This document shows positions 23,192 to 31,940 of a DNA stretch of 64,000 bases, in pieces. The number at the start of each line of letters is the position of its first letter. Within the stretch, counting starts at the first letter, position 1. Origin of the DNA: Micromonospora sp. NBC_01796 (lineage in GTDB: Bacteria > Actinomycetota > Actinomycetes > Mycobacteriales > Micromonosporaceae). The notes under the pieces were generated by a model, which had not been told where the DNA came from, did not search any database, and saw only the letters and a program-made list of their open reading frames with translations. Both the position numbers and the translations under genes were made by a program. The stretch is from assembly GCF_035917455.1 (NCBI RefSeq), contig NZ_CP109078.1, positions 5,130,001 to 5,194,000 on the forward strand. The letters run 5' to 3'.

Positions 23192-23944
23192 ATGGCGGGC
23201 CGGATGACGGTCGGGTCGGCTGCGCTGGCGGACCTGGTCCGGCCGGCGAGCGCCCCGGACGCCGCCGGTGCCTACCGGACGCTGCCGGTGCTGCCCGAGC
23301 TGATCGGCCTGCTGCCCAACCGGGGACTGCGCCGGGGCAGCACGGTGGCGGTCGGCACCGGCCAACCGGCCCGCAGCGGCGGCACCTCACTCCTGCTGGC
23401 GTTGCTCGCCGAGGCATCCCGCGCCGGTTCGTGGTGCGCGGTGGTCGGCGTACCGACCCTCGGCATGGTCGCGGCGGCCGAACTCGGCATCGCGCTGGAC
23501 CGGCTCGCCCTCGTACCGCACCCCGGCCCGGAGTGGGCCACCGTGGTCGCCGCCCTGATCGACGGGGTCGACGTGGTGGTCATCGCCGTACCGGGCACGG
23601 TCAGCGCCACGGTCACCGACCGACTGGCCGCCCGAGCCCGGCAGCGCGGCAGCGTGCTCCTCCCGTACGGGCAGTGGGCCGGTGCCGACGTCACCCTCCG
23701 GGTGGTCGCGGGGGCGTGGGAGGGGCTCGGCCAGGGGCGGGGTCGGCTGCGCCGGCGCGAGGTGACCGTCTCCGCCCGGGGGCGGGGTGCCGCCGCCCGT
23801 CCCAAGGAGATCAAGGTCTGGATGCCCGGCGACGACGCCACCCGTGTGGTTAAGCCGGTCGGTGGCACCCGGACGGCCGGATCGTCCGCGACCTGGCCGG
23901 AGCCGGTGTCCCGGCGTACCCCGCTCACCCTGGTCGGGCCGTGA
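23192..23944 (+). CDS. ImuA-like protein (RecA-fold mutasome accessory)
   Basis: About 250 residues from ATG 23192 (GTG 23183 is also possible). A degenerate RecA/SulA-like fold: LLPNRGLRRGSTVAVGTGQP, SLLLALLAEASRAGSWCAVVGVPTLGMVAAAELGIALDRLALVPHPGPEWATVVAAL and DVVVIAVPGTVSA, where strand order resembles RecA but the Walker A is not canonical. A basic Arg-rich segment GRLRRREVTVSARGRG precedes the C-terminus. In actinobacteria ImuA' works with ImuB and DnaE2 in damage-induced mutagenesis, probably as an adaptor. The next gene follows after an intergenic SOS box. Confidence 0.82.
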   Translation: MAGRMTVGSAALADLVRPASAPDAAGAYRTLPVLPELIGLLPNRGLRRGSTVAVGTGQPARSGGTSLLLALLAEASRAGSWCAVVGVPTLGMVAAAELGIALDRLALVPHPGPEWATVVAALIDGVDVVVIAVPGTVSATVTDRLAARARQRGSVLLPYGQWAGADVTLRVVAGAWEGLGQGRGRLRRREVTVSARGRGAAARPKEIKVWMPGDDATRVVKPVGGTRTAGSSATWPEPVSRRTPLTLVGP

Positions 23945-24003
23945 GGCGCCCGACCGTGCGCGTCCCGGGACGGGGCAGCGCGGGCAGCCCCGCCAAACTA
24001 GAA

Positions 24004-24019
24004 TCGAACACATGTTCTA
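24004..24019. promoter_or_regulatory. LexA (SOS) box upstream of imuB-dnaE2
   Basis: TCGAAC-ACAT-GTTCTA matches TCGAAC-N4-GTTCGA at 11 of 12 defined bases and lies about 35-50 bases before the imuB start, between imuA and imuB. imuB-dnaE2 thus probably has its own damage-inducible promoter. Confidence 0.85.
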
Positions 24020-24052
24020 AGGTGGCTCGACGGGCTGGTCGAGAGGGGCGTG

Positions 24053-25651
24053 ATGGGGGGCGGGACGGGGGAGGCCGGGCGGCCGGCACCGGTGCGCACC
24101 CTGCTCGTCTGGTGCCCGGACTGGCCGGTCATCGCGGCCGAGATCGTCGACGGGGTGCCGGCGTCGGCCCCGGTCGCCGTGTTGCACGCCAACCGGGTCC
24201 TTGCCTGCTCCACCGCCGCCCGTGCCGAAGGGGTGCGCCGTGGGCTGCGTAAACGGGAGGCACAGAGCCGCTGCCCGCAACTGATCGCGGTCGACCACGA
24301 TCCCGGTCGGGACGCCCGCGCCTTCGAGTCGGTGGTCGCCGCGATCGAGGAAGTGGCCGCCGGGGTCGAGGTGATCCGGCCGGGTGTCTGCGCGCTCGCC
24401 GCTCGCGGCCCCGCCCGCTACTTCGGTGGCGAGGAACAGGCCGCCGAGCGGATCGTCGAGCACGTCGCCCAGACCTGCCTGGTGGAGAGCCAGATCGGCA
24501 TCGCCGACGGGCTGTTCGCCGCCGGCCTGGCCGCCCGCACCGGGCAGATCGTCCCGCCCGGCGGCGCTCCGGAGTTCCTGGCCGACCTGCCGGTGGAGGC
24601 ACTCGGCCGACCGTCCCTGACCGACCTGCTGCGTCGGCTCGGGCTGCGTACCCTGGCCGATTTCGCGGCCTTGCCCGCAGGCGACGTGCTGGCCCGGTTC
24701 GGGTTCGACGCCGCGCTCGCCCACCAACTCGCGGCCGGCCGCGACCACCGCCGGCTCGCGGTCCGCCGCCCGCCGCCCGACCTGGCCGTGACCGAGACGT
24801 ACGACGAAGCGCTGGACCGGGTCGACGCCGCCGCGTTCGCCGCCCGTGCCCTCGCCGAACGGCTGCACGAGACCCTCGCCGGACACGCCCTGGCCTGCAC
24901 CCGGCTCGGCATCGAGGCGGTCACCGAGCACGGCCAGGAACTGCACCGGGTCTGGCGGCACGACGGGCTGCTCACCTCGGCCGCGATCGCCGACCGGGTG
25001 CGCTGGCAGCTCGACGGCTGGCTCTCCGGGACCAACCGGCGTCCCGGTGCCGCCGGGCGGGTCGCACCGTCCCGGCCGACCTCGGGGATCATCCGGCTCC
25101 GGCTGATCCCCGACGGGCTGCTGGCCCAGGCCGGCCTCCAGCCGGGACTGTGGGGCGAGACCGGCGTCGAGCGGGACCGGGCACACCGGGCGCTGAGCCG
25201 GGTGCAGGGCATCCTCGGCCCCGAGTCGGTGCTCACCGCCGTGCTCGGCGGTGGGCGGTCCGACGCCGACCGGGCCCGGCTGGTGCCGTGGGGCGACGAA
25301 CGGACCCCGGGCCGACCGGCGGAGCCGCCCTGGCCGGGGCGGTTGCCGCCGCCGGCACCGGCGGTGGTGCTGGCCGCGCCGCTGCCGGCCGCGGTCTACG
25401 ACGACGCGGGTGAACCGGTCACGGTGACCGCCAGGTTGCAGGTCAGCGCCGCCCCGGTCCGGTTGGTGGTGGGCGCCGCCGCGCCGGTCGAGATCGTCGG
25501 CTGGGCCGGGCCCTGGCCGCTGGACGAGCGTTGGTGGGCGCCGGCCGAGTCCCGGCGCCGGGCCCGCTTCCAGGTCCGGCTCGCCGACGGGGGTGCGCTG
25601 CTGCTCTCCCTCGCCGGTGGCCAGTGGGCGGTGGAGGCGATTTATGACTGA
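24053..25651 (+). CDS. imuB: ImuB, catalytically inactive Y-family polymerase homologue
   Basis: 532 residues from ATG 24053 (GTG 24050 directly before it is an alternative). The Y-family fold begins RTLLVWCPDWPVIAAEIV, the ImuB form in which the catalytic acidic residues of the palm are replaced, followed by PVAVLHANRVLACSTAARAEGVRRG. A helix-hairpin-helix region LRRLGLRTLADFAALPAGDVLARFG and a little-finger-like domain follow, then a variable C-terminus. ImuB recruits DnaE2 and the beta clamp for translesion synthesis. It lies directly upstream of dnaE2 and behind an SOS box. Confidence 0.88.
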   Translation: MGGGTGEAGRPAPVRTLLVWCPDWPVIAAEIVDGVPASAPVAVLHANRVLACSTAARAEGVRRGLRKREAQSRCPQLIAVDHDPGRDARAFESVVAAIEEVAAGVEVIRPGVCALAARGPARYFGGEEQAAERIVEHVAQTCLVESQIGIADGLFAAGLAARTGQIVPPGGAPEFLADLPVEALGRPSLTDLLRRLGLRTLADFAALPAGDVLARFGFDAALAHQLAAGRDHRRLAVRRPPPDLAVTETYDEALDRVDAAAFAARALAERLHETLAGHALACTRLGIEAVTEHGQELHRVWRHDGLLTSAAIADRVRWQLDGWLSGTNRRPGAAGRVAPSRPTSGIIRLRLIPDGLLAQAGLQPGLWGETGVERDRAHRALSRVQGILGPESVLTAVLGGGRSDADRARLVPWGDERTPGRPAEPPWPGRLPPPAPAVVLAAPLPAAVYDDAGEPVTVTARLQVSAAPVRLVVGAAAPVEIVGWAGPWPLDERWWAPAESRRRARFQVRLADGGALLLSLAGGQWAVEAIYD

Positions 25652-25684
25652 CCACACCGCCGAGTGGGAAGCGGGTGCTCGCCG

Positions 25685-28600
25685 GTGAGCTTCCACAACC
25701 CGAAGATGCCCTGGTCGGAGCTGGAACGTACGCTGTCGGGCCGGCGTAAGGCGGGCGACGGGCCGGCCGGTCACCTGCACGTGGTGGACCCGCTCGCCGA
25801 CGAGGCACCGGCCAGCCGGCGGCGGGAGCGTTACGCCTCACCGGCACGGCCGATCACGCCCCCCGACGGCACCGTCCCGTACGCCGAACTGCACGCGCAC
25901 ACCAACTTCAGCTTCCTCGACGGGGCCAGCCACCCGGAGGAGATGGCCGAGGAGGCGGCCCGGTTGGGGCTGACCGCGCTCGCGGTGACCGACCACGACG
26001 GGTTCTACGGTGTGGTCCGGTTCGCCGAGGCGGCTCGGGCCCTGCACCTGCCCACCATCTTCGGTGCCGAACTCTCCCTCGGCCTGCCCGGACCGGCCAA
26101 CGGTGAACCGGATCCGCTCGGCCGGCACCTGCTGGTGCTCGCGCACGGCCCGGAGGGGTACGCCCGGCTGGCCCGGACCATCGCCCGTGCCCAGTTGCGC
26201 GGCGGCGAGAAGGGCCGTCCGGTCTACGGCGCCCACCGGAACGGGCCGGGAGGTGACACCACCGGCGGCGGTGCCGGCCCCGGCACGAGGGGCGCGGGCG
26301 GTGGCGGCCGGTCGGGGCGGACCGGCGGACGGTCCCGGTCGGGGCGTACCGGTGACACCCTTCCGCTGGTCGACGCCGGTGCGCTGATCGGCGCCGACCT
26401 GGAGGAGATCGCCGCCGACCTGCGCGACCACGTCCTGGTGCTCACCGGATGCCGCAAGGGGCCGGTGCCGGCGGCGCTGCTCACCGACGGGGTCGAGGCG
26501 GCGGCCCGGGAACTGGACAGGTTGACCGCGCTGTTCGGGGCGGAGACGGTGGCGGTGGAGCTGACCGACCACGGCGACCCGACCGACTCCGACCGCAACG
26601 ACGCCCTCGCCGACCTGGCCGCCCGCGCCGGACTGCCGACCGTGGCCACCAACAACGTGCACTACGCGACCCCGTCGCGGCGGCGGCTGGCCACCGCGCT
26701 GGCGGCCGTACGGGCCCGGCGCAGCCTGGACGAACTCGACGGGTGGCTCCCGGCGGCGGCCACCGCCCACCTGCGCGGTGGGGCCGAGATGGCGGCCCGG
26801 TTCGCCGCCTACCCCGGTGCGGTGGCGCGGGCCGCCCGGTTCGGCGCCGAGCTCGCCTTCGACCTGCAACTGGTCGCGCCCGACCTGCCCGCCCACCCGG
26901 TGCCGTCCGGGCACACCGAGATGACCTGGCTGCGTCGCTTGACCATGGACGGGGCGCTGGAGCGCTACGGCCCGCGCGAGGCCCACCCGCAGGCGTACGA
27001 GCAGCTCGAACACGAGTTGAAGATGATCGACGAGCTGGGTTTCCCGGGCTACTTCCTGGTGGTGCACGACATCATCACGTTCTGCCGGGAGAACAACATC
27101 TACTGCCAGGGGCGCGGCTCGGCGGCGAACTCGGCGGTCTGTTACGCGCTGCGGGTCACCAACGTCGACGCGGTCCGGCACCACCTGCTCTTCGAGCGTT
27201 TCCTCGCCCCGGAACGCGACGGGCCGCCCGACATCGACGTGGACATCGAGTCCGACCGGCGCGAGGAGGTGATCCAGTACATCTACACGAAGTACGGCCG
27301 GGAGCACACCGCGCAGGTCGCGAACGTGATCTCGTACCGGCCCCGGTCGGCGGTGCGGGACATCGCCAAGGCGTTCGGTTTCTCGCCCGGCCAGCAGGAC
27401 GCCTGGAGCAAGCAGATCGACCGGTGGGGTGAGGTGGCGAGCGTGGACGTCGAGGAGATCCCCGAGCACGTCGTCGCGTACGCCAACGAGTTGCAGACCT
27501 TCCCCCGGCACCTGGGCATCCACTCCGGCGGCATGGTGATCTGCGACCGGCCGGTGATCGAGGTCTGCCCGGTGGAGTGGGGGCGGATGCCCGGCCGCAG
27601 TGTGCTCCAGTGGGACAAGGACGACTGCGCCAACGCCGGACTGGTCAAGTTCGACCTGCTCGGGCTCGGCATGCTCTCCGCGCTGCACTACGCGTACGAC
27701 ATGATCGGGTCCACCCTCGACCTGAGCAGCATGACGCTGGACGACCCCGAGGTGTACGACATGCTCTGCCGGGCCGACTCGGTCGGGGTGTTCCAGGTGG
27801 AGAGCCGGGCCCAGATCGCCACCCTGCCCCGGCTCAAGCCCCGCGAGTTCTACGACCTGGTGGTCGAGGTGGCGCTGATCCGGCCGGGTCCGATCCAGGG
27901 CGGCTCGGTGCACCCGTACATCCGGCGCAAGAACGGGCAGGAGGAGGTCACGTACGCCCATCCGCTGATGCGCAACGCGCTGGAGAAGACGCTCGGGGTG
28001 CCGCTGTTCCAGGAGCAGCTGATGCAGCTCGCGATCGACCTGGCCGGTTTCGACGCGGCCGGTGCCGACCAGCTGCGCCGGGCGATGGGGTCGAAGCGGT
28101 CGACCGAGCGGATGGACCGGATCCGCGACCGGCTCTACGCCGGCATGGCCGAGCGGGGCATCACCGGTGAGCTGGCCGACGACGTTTTCCTCAAGCTCTC
28201 CGCGTTCGCCAGCTTCGGCTTCCCGGAGAGCCACGCGATGAGTTTCGCCTACCTGGTCTACGCCTCCTCCTGGCTCAAGCGCTACTACCCGGCCCCGTTC
28301 CTGGCCGCGCTGCTCAACGCCCAGCCGATGGGTTTCTACTCGCCGCAGACCCTGGTCGACGACGCCCGCCGGCACGGGGTCGAGGTACGCCGGCCGGACA
28401 TCAACGCAAGCGGCGCCCAGGCGGTGCTGGAGTCCACCCCGCAGACCCGGTGGGGCAGCGGGCCCGGTGAGCCGTCGCACCGGTGGGGGCTGGGCGGCCC
28501 AGCGGTGCGCCTGGGGCTGGCCGGGGTACGCACCGTCGGCGTCGACCTGGCGGAGCGGATCGAGGCGGAACGGACCGCGCACGGCCCGTACGCGGACATG

Positions 28601-29200
28601 CCGGACCTGGTCCGCCGGGTCGGCCTGCCGGCCGCGCAGTTGGAGGCGCTGGCCACCGCGGACGCCTTCGCGTGTTTCGGGCTGAGCCGGCGGGCGGCCC
28701 TCTGGGCGGCCGGTGCGGCGGCGCAGGAGAAACCGGGCCGGTTGCCGGGCACGGTGGCCGGGGCGACCGCGCCCACCCTGCCGGGCATGTCGGCGGTGGA
28801 CCGGCTGGTCGCCGACGTGTGGGCCACCGGGCTCTCCCCGGAGAACCATCCGGCCCGGTTCGTCCGGGACCGGCTCGACGCGCTCGACGCGGTGCCGATC
28901 GCGAAGCTGGGCCAGGTGGAGTCGGGTAGGCGGGTCCGGGTCGGCGGCATCGTCACCCACCGGCAGCGACCGGCCACGGCCGGTGGGGTGACCTTCCTGA
29001 ACCTGGAGGACGAGACCGGCATGCTCAACGTGATCTGTTCACCGGGGCTGTGGCAGCGCTACCGGAAGGTGGCCCGGACCAGCAACGCCCTGGTCGTCCG
29101 GGGTCGGCTGGAGCGGGCCGAGGGGGTGACGAACCTGATCGCCGACCGGCTGGACACGATCACCGCCCCGGTCACGCCCGCGTCCCGCGACTTCCGCTGA
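25685..29200 (+). CDS. dnaE2: Error-prone DNA polymerase DnaE2
   Basis: About 1171 residues from GTG 25685, which begins SFHNPKMPWSELERTLSG; an earlier in-frame start at 25664 overlaps less conserved sequence. Domains in order: PHP (YAELHAHTNFSFLDGASHPE, LAVTDHDGFYGV) at residues ~65-330, palm with catalytic Asp in PPDIDVDIESDRREEVIQYIY, fingers, HhH, and a C-terminal OB fold (VRVGGIVTHRQRP, FLNLEDETG). An Arg/Gly-rich insertion of ~40 residues (nt 26240-26360) lies in the PHP region. It performs SOS-induced mutagenic synthesis with ImuA/ImuB. Confidence 0.95.
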   Translation: MSFHNPKMPWSELERTLSGRRKAGDGPAGHLHVVDPLADEAPASRRRERYASPARPITPPDGTVPYAELHAHTNFSFLDGASHPEEMAEEAARLGLTALAVTDHDGFYGVVRFAEAARALHLPTIFGAELSLGLPGPANGEPDPLGRHLLVLAHGPEGYARLARTIARAQLRGGEKGRPVYGAHRNGPGGDTTGGGAGPGTRGAGGGGRSGRTGGRSRSGRTGDTLPLVDAGALIGADLEEIAADLRDHVLVLTGCRKGPVPAALLTDGVEAAARELDRLTALFGAETVAVELTDHGDPTDSDRNDALADLAARAGLPTVATNNVHYATPSRRRLATALAAVRARRSLDELDGWLPAAATAHLRGGAEMAARFAAYPGAVARAARFGAELAFDLQLVAPDLPAHPVPSGHTEMTWLRRLTMDGALERYGPREAHPQAYEQLEHELKMIDELGFPGYFLVVHDIITFCRENNIYCQGRGSAANSAVCYALRVTNVDAVRHHLLFERFLAPERDGPPDIDVDIESDRREEVIQYIYTKYGREHTAQVANVISYRPRSAVRDIAKAFGFSPGQQDAWSKQIDRWGEVASVDVEEIPEHVVAYANELQTFPRHLGIHSGGMVICDRPVIEVCPVEWGRMPGRSVLQWDKDDCANAGLVKFDLLGLGMLSALHYAYDMIGSTLDLSSMTLDDPEVYDMLCRADSVGVFQVESRAQIATLPRLKPREFYDLVVEVALIRPGPIQGGSVHPYIRRKNGQEEVTYAHPLMRNALEKTLGVPLFQEQLMQLAIDLAGFDAAGADQLRRAMGSKRSTERMDRIRDRLYAGMAERGITGELADDVFLKLSAFASFGFPESHAMSFAYLVYASSWLKRYYPAPFLAALLNAQPMGFYSPQTLVDDARRHGVEVRRPDINASGAQAVLESTPQTRWGSGPGEPSHRWGLGGPAVRLGLAGVRTVGVDLAERIEAERTAHGPYADMPDLVRRVGLPAAQLEALATADAFACFGLSRRAALWAAGAAAQEKPGRLPGTVAGATAPTLPGMSAVDRLVADVWATGLSPENHPARFVRDRLDALDAVPIAKLGQVESGRRVRVGGIVTHRQRPATAGGVTFLNLEDETGMLNVICSPGLWQRYRKVARTSNALVVRGRLERAEGVTNLIADRLDTITAPVTPASRDFR

Positions 29201-29234
29201 CCCCCGCGCGAGGGGGTGGCCTAGGCTCGTCCGG

Positions 29235-30014
29235 GTGGAGCGAACACAGATCGGGTCCGGCGCGGTGCGCGGCCGACCGGCGCCAGCAACCGGACCGTAC
29301 CCGGCCCCGCGTACGGCAGTGGTCTGGGCGGTGCTGCGCCGGGAACTCGACCGGCTCGCCGGGCGGACCCTGACCGTCCTGGACGTCGGCGGCGGCACCG
29401 GCGGCTTCGCCGTACCGCTGGCCGAGGCCGGGCACCGGGTGACCGTGGTCGATGCCAGCCCGGACGCGCTCGCCGCGCTGACCCGGCGGGCCGCCGAGGC
29501 GGGGGTGGCCGACCGGATCCTGGCCGTCCAGGGGGACGGGGACGCTCTCGCCGGGCTGGTCGAGCCGGCCGGCGCCGACCTGGTGCTCTGCCATGCCGTG
29601 CTGGAGGTGGTCGACGATCCGGCCGGTGTGGTGGCGGCGGTGGCGACCGCGTTGCGCCCCGGTGGGGCGGCGAGTGTGCTGGTCGCGAGCCGGGCGGCGG
29701 CCGTACTGAGCCGGGCGATGAACGGGCACCTCGACGTCGCCGCCGCGCTGCTCGCCGACCCGGACGGGTGCGCCGGGCCACGGGACACCCTGCGACGGCG
29801 TTACGACGCGGAGACCGCCGCCGCGCTGCTCGGCGCCGCCGGGCTGCGGGTGGAGCAGACCCACGGCGTACGCGTCTTCGCCGATCTGATCCCCGCCGCC
29901 GCTGCCGACGGTGACCCGCAGGCGCTGCTGGACCTGGAGATCGCCGCGGCGGCCCTGCCCCCCTACCGGGACATGGCCGCCCAACTGCACCTCTTCGCCC
30001 GCCGCCCCGAATGA
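29235..30014 (+). CDS. Class I SAM-dependent methyltransferase
   Basis: 259 residues from GTG 29235. The SAM-binding motif I is LTVLDVGGGTGGFAVPLAEAG, followed by RVTVVDASPDAL (acidic residue for ribose), GDGDALAG and LVLCHAVLEVVDDPAGV (motif IV region). The substrate is unknown. It overlaps the following phosphodiesterase-family gene by four bases (ATGA), so the two are probably made together. Distance from dnaE2 is 34 bases, which leaves read-through possible. Confidence 0.88.
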   Translation: MERTQIGSGAVRGRPAPATGPYPAPRTAVVWAVLRRELDRLAGRTLTVLDVGGGTGGFAVPLAEAGHRVTVVDASPDALAALTRRAAEAGVADRILAVQGDGDALAGLVEPAGADLVLCHAVLEVVDDPAGVVAAVATALRPGGAASVLVASRAAAVLSRAMNGHLDVAAALLADPDGCAGPRDTLRRRYDAETAAALLGAAGLRVEQTHGVRVFADLIPAAAADGDPQALLDLEIAAAALPPYRDMAAQLHLFARRPE

Positions 30015-31252
30015 CCGGTCCCTCGGCCCGGCCCGACCCCGCCGCCCGGCCCGGTGCGGTGACGCTGCCGTTCGGTGCCCACGGTCCGTTCGACCAGGTA
30101 CGACCGGAGTACGGCGGGGACAGTCTCGCCGACCTGCTGCCCAGCGTGCTGGCGGTGCTCGGGGTGCCGGGGGCCACCGATCCGCTGGGGCTGACCGCCC
30201 AACTCGCCGGCGTACGCCGGATCGCGGTCCTGCTGGTCGACGGACTCGGCTGGTACCAGTTGCCGACCGCGGCCCCGTACGCGCCGGTGCTGACCGACCT
30301 GGTGGCCCGGACCGGTCGGCCGCTCACCAGCGGGTTCCCGTCGACCACCCCGACGAGCCTGGTCAGTCTCGGCACCGGGGCGGCGCCGGGGGCGCACGGG
30401 GTGCTCGGTTTCCGGGTCAACGTGCCGGGCACCGACCGGGTGCTCACCCACATCAACTGGTCCGGTACGGCCGACGACCCCCGTGCCCCGGACCCGGATC
30501 CCCGTACCTGGCAGCCGTTGCCGACCCAGTTCGAACTGGCGGAGGCGGCCGGGGTGGCGGTGACCGTGGTGAGCCGTCCCGAGCATGCCGGCAGCGGCCT
30601 GACGGTGGCGGCCAACTCCGGTGGTGTCTACCGGGGTGCCGCCGAGGTGGACACGCTGGCCACCGAGATGCTGGCCGCGCTGACCGCCGGTCCCGGTCCC
30701 ACCCTGGTCTCCGGTTACCACCCGGACATCGACAAGCACGGGCACCTGTCCGGGGTCGACTCGACGGCCTGGCGGGAGGCGGTGGCCGACCTGGACCGGC
30801 TGCTCGACCGGTTGGTCCACGGGCTGCCGGCCGATGCCGCGCTGCTGGTCACGGCCGACCACGGGCAGCTCAACGTCCCGCCGGACCGGCGCTTCGACCT
30901 CGATCTCGATCCTCGGCTGCGGGCCGGCGTACGGGTGGCGGCGGGTGAGCCGCGGGTCCGTTACCTGCACGCCCTGCCGGGGGCGGTGGACGACGTGCTG
31001 GCCGCCTGGACCGAGGTGCTGGGGCCGGCGGCGTGGGTGGCGCCGAGGGCGGAGGCGGTCGCCGCCGGCTGGTTCGGCCCGGTGCCGGAGGCACACCTGG
31101 CCCGGATCGGCGACGTGGTCGTCTGCTGCCGCGACTCGTACGCGGTCCTGGCCACCCGCACCGACGCCCCGATCGAGGCGAACCTCGTCGCGTACCACGG
31201 CTCCTGGACCGCCGCCGAGATGACCATCCCCCTCCTCCTCGCCCGCCCCTGA
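30011..31252 (+). CDS. Nucleotide pyrophosphatase/phosphodiesterase (alkaline phosphatase superfamily)
   Basis: 413 residues, start overlapping the methyltransferase stop. The metal sites of the type I phosphodiesterase family are visible: RIAVLLVDGLGWYQLP (first Asp), SGFPSTTPTSLVSLGTG (nucleophile Thr in the STTPTS block), GYHPDIDKHGHLSG (Asp and His ligands), LLVTADHGQLN (Asp-His). Such enzymes hydrolyse phosphodiester or pyrophosphate bonds in nucleotides or lipids. No signal peptide is seen, so it is probably cytosolic. The 3' end is A/C-rich before the palindrome. Confidence 0.88.
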   Translation: MTGPSARPDPAARPGAVTLPFGAHGPFDQVRPEYGGDSLADLLPSVLAVLGVPGATDPLGLTAQLAGVRRIAVLLVDGLGWYQLPTAAPYAPVLTDLVARTGRPLTSGFPSTTPTSLVSLGTGAAPGAHGVLGFRVNVPGTDRVLTHINWSGTADDPRAPDPDPRTWQPLPTQFELAEAAGVAVTVVSRPEHAGSGLTVAANSGGVYRGAAEVDTLATEMLAALTAGPGPTLVSGYHPDIDKHGHLSGVDSTAWREAVADLDRLLDRLVHGLPADAALLVTADHGQLNVPPDRRFDLDLDPRLRAGVRVAAGEPRVRYLHALPGAVDDVLAAWTEVLGPAAWVAPRAEAVAAGWFGPVPEAHLARIGDVVVCCRDSYAVLATRTDAPIEANLVAYHGSWTAAEMTIPLLLARP

Positions 31253-31270
31253 CCCCATGGTCAGCGCCTA

Positions 31271-31322
31271 ATACAGAGAAAGAGGGGCTATCCGGCGCGG
31301 AATAGCCCCTCTTTCTCTGTAT
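31271..31322. repeat. Palindrome of the ATACAGAGAAAGAG family, copy 1
   Basis: Perfect 21-bp stem, arms 31271-31291 and 31302-31322, 10-base loop (CCGGCGCGGA). A related copy lies at 35394-35455, with two stem positions changed in both arms so that pairing is kept. It follows the phosphodiesterase gene stop by 18 bases and precedes the aldehyde oxidoreductase operon, so it may be a terminator. Strand composition flips here. Confidence 0.92.
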
Positions 31323-31433
31323 CAGCGCGCCCCCCCGGAGGGGGAGGGCAGGTGGGGAAACGGGTGTTCGGGTTCCTGGATTGGGCTAGTTTCAGGTAAT
31401 TCGTGCATCCGTTGGTGGGGCGAGGGGCGGGCA

Positions 31434-31940
31434 GTGGATACCGAAGTGACGTTGCGGGTGGACGGGACCGTCTACACGCTGGGGGTGGACACCCGGACCA
31501 CGCTCCTGGACGCGCTGCGGGAGCGACTCGGCATCACCAGCCCGAAGAAGGGCTGTGACCACGGGCAGTGCGGAGCCTGCACGGTCCTGCTCGACGGGTG
31601 GCGGTCCAACAGTTGCCTCGCCCTCGCCGTCGCCCACGACGGGGCGGAGATCACCACCGCCGCCGGGCTGGCCGTGGACGGCACCCTGCACCCGATGCAG
31701 GAGGCGTTCGTCGAGTGCGACGCCTTCCAGTGCGGCTACTGCACCCCCGGCCAGATCGTCTCCGCGGTGGGCATGCTGGACGAGGTCGACTCCGGGTGGC
31801 CGAGCGCGGTGACCGCCGCCGGTGACGTCGAGGTGGTGCTCGACGAGGCGGAGATCCGGGAACGGATGAGCGGCAACATCTGCCGCTGCGCGGCGTACGC
31901 CAACATCGTCCCCGCCATCGCCCGGGTGGCCCGCCGATGA
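31434..31940 (+). CDS. Aldehyde/xanthine oxidoreductase, [2Fe-2S] subunit (PaoA-like)
   Basis: 168 residues from GTG 31434. Plant-type [2Fe-2S] site KKGCDHGQCGACTVLL with a later Cys in SNSCLALAV, and C-terminal helical cluster FQCGYCTPGQIVSAVGML and MSGNICRCAAYANIVPAI. Both clusters are complete. It would pass electrons from the Mo site to FAD. Unlike E. coli PaoA there is no Tat signal peptide, so the complex is probably cytoplasmic. Overlaps the FAD subunit by ATGA. Confidence 0.93.
   Translation: MDTEVTLRVDGTVYTLGVDTRTTLLDALRERLGITSPKKGCDHGQCGACTVLLDGWRSNSCLALAVAHDGAEITTAAGLAVDGTLHPMQEAFVECDAFQCGYCTPGQIVSAVGMLDEVDSGWPSAVTAAGDVEVVLDEAEIRERMSGNICRCAAYANIVPAIARVARR

Noticed and set aside
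25838-28960. A 1040-codon open frame antisense to dnaE2
   Set aside because: Composition is Arg/Gly/His/Pro-rich without recognisable motifs, as expected from the complement of high-GC codons; dnaE2 itself has complete family motifs.
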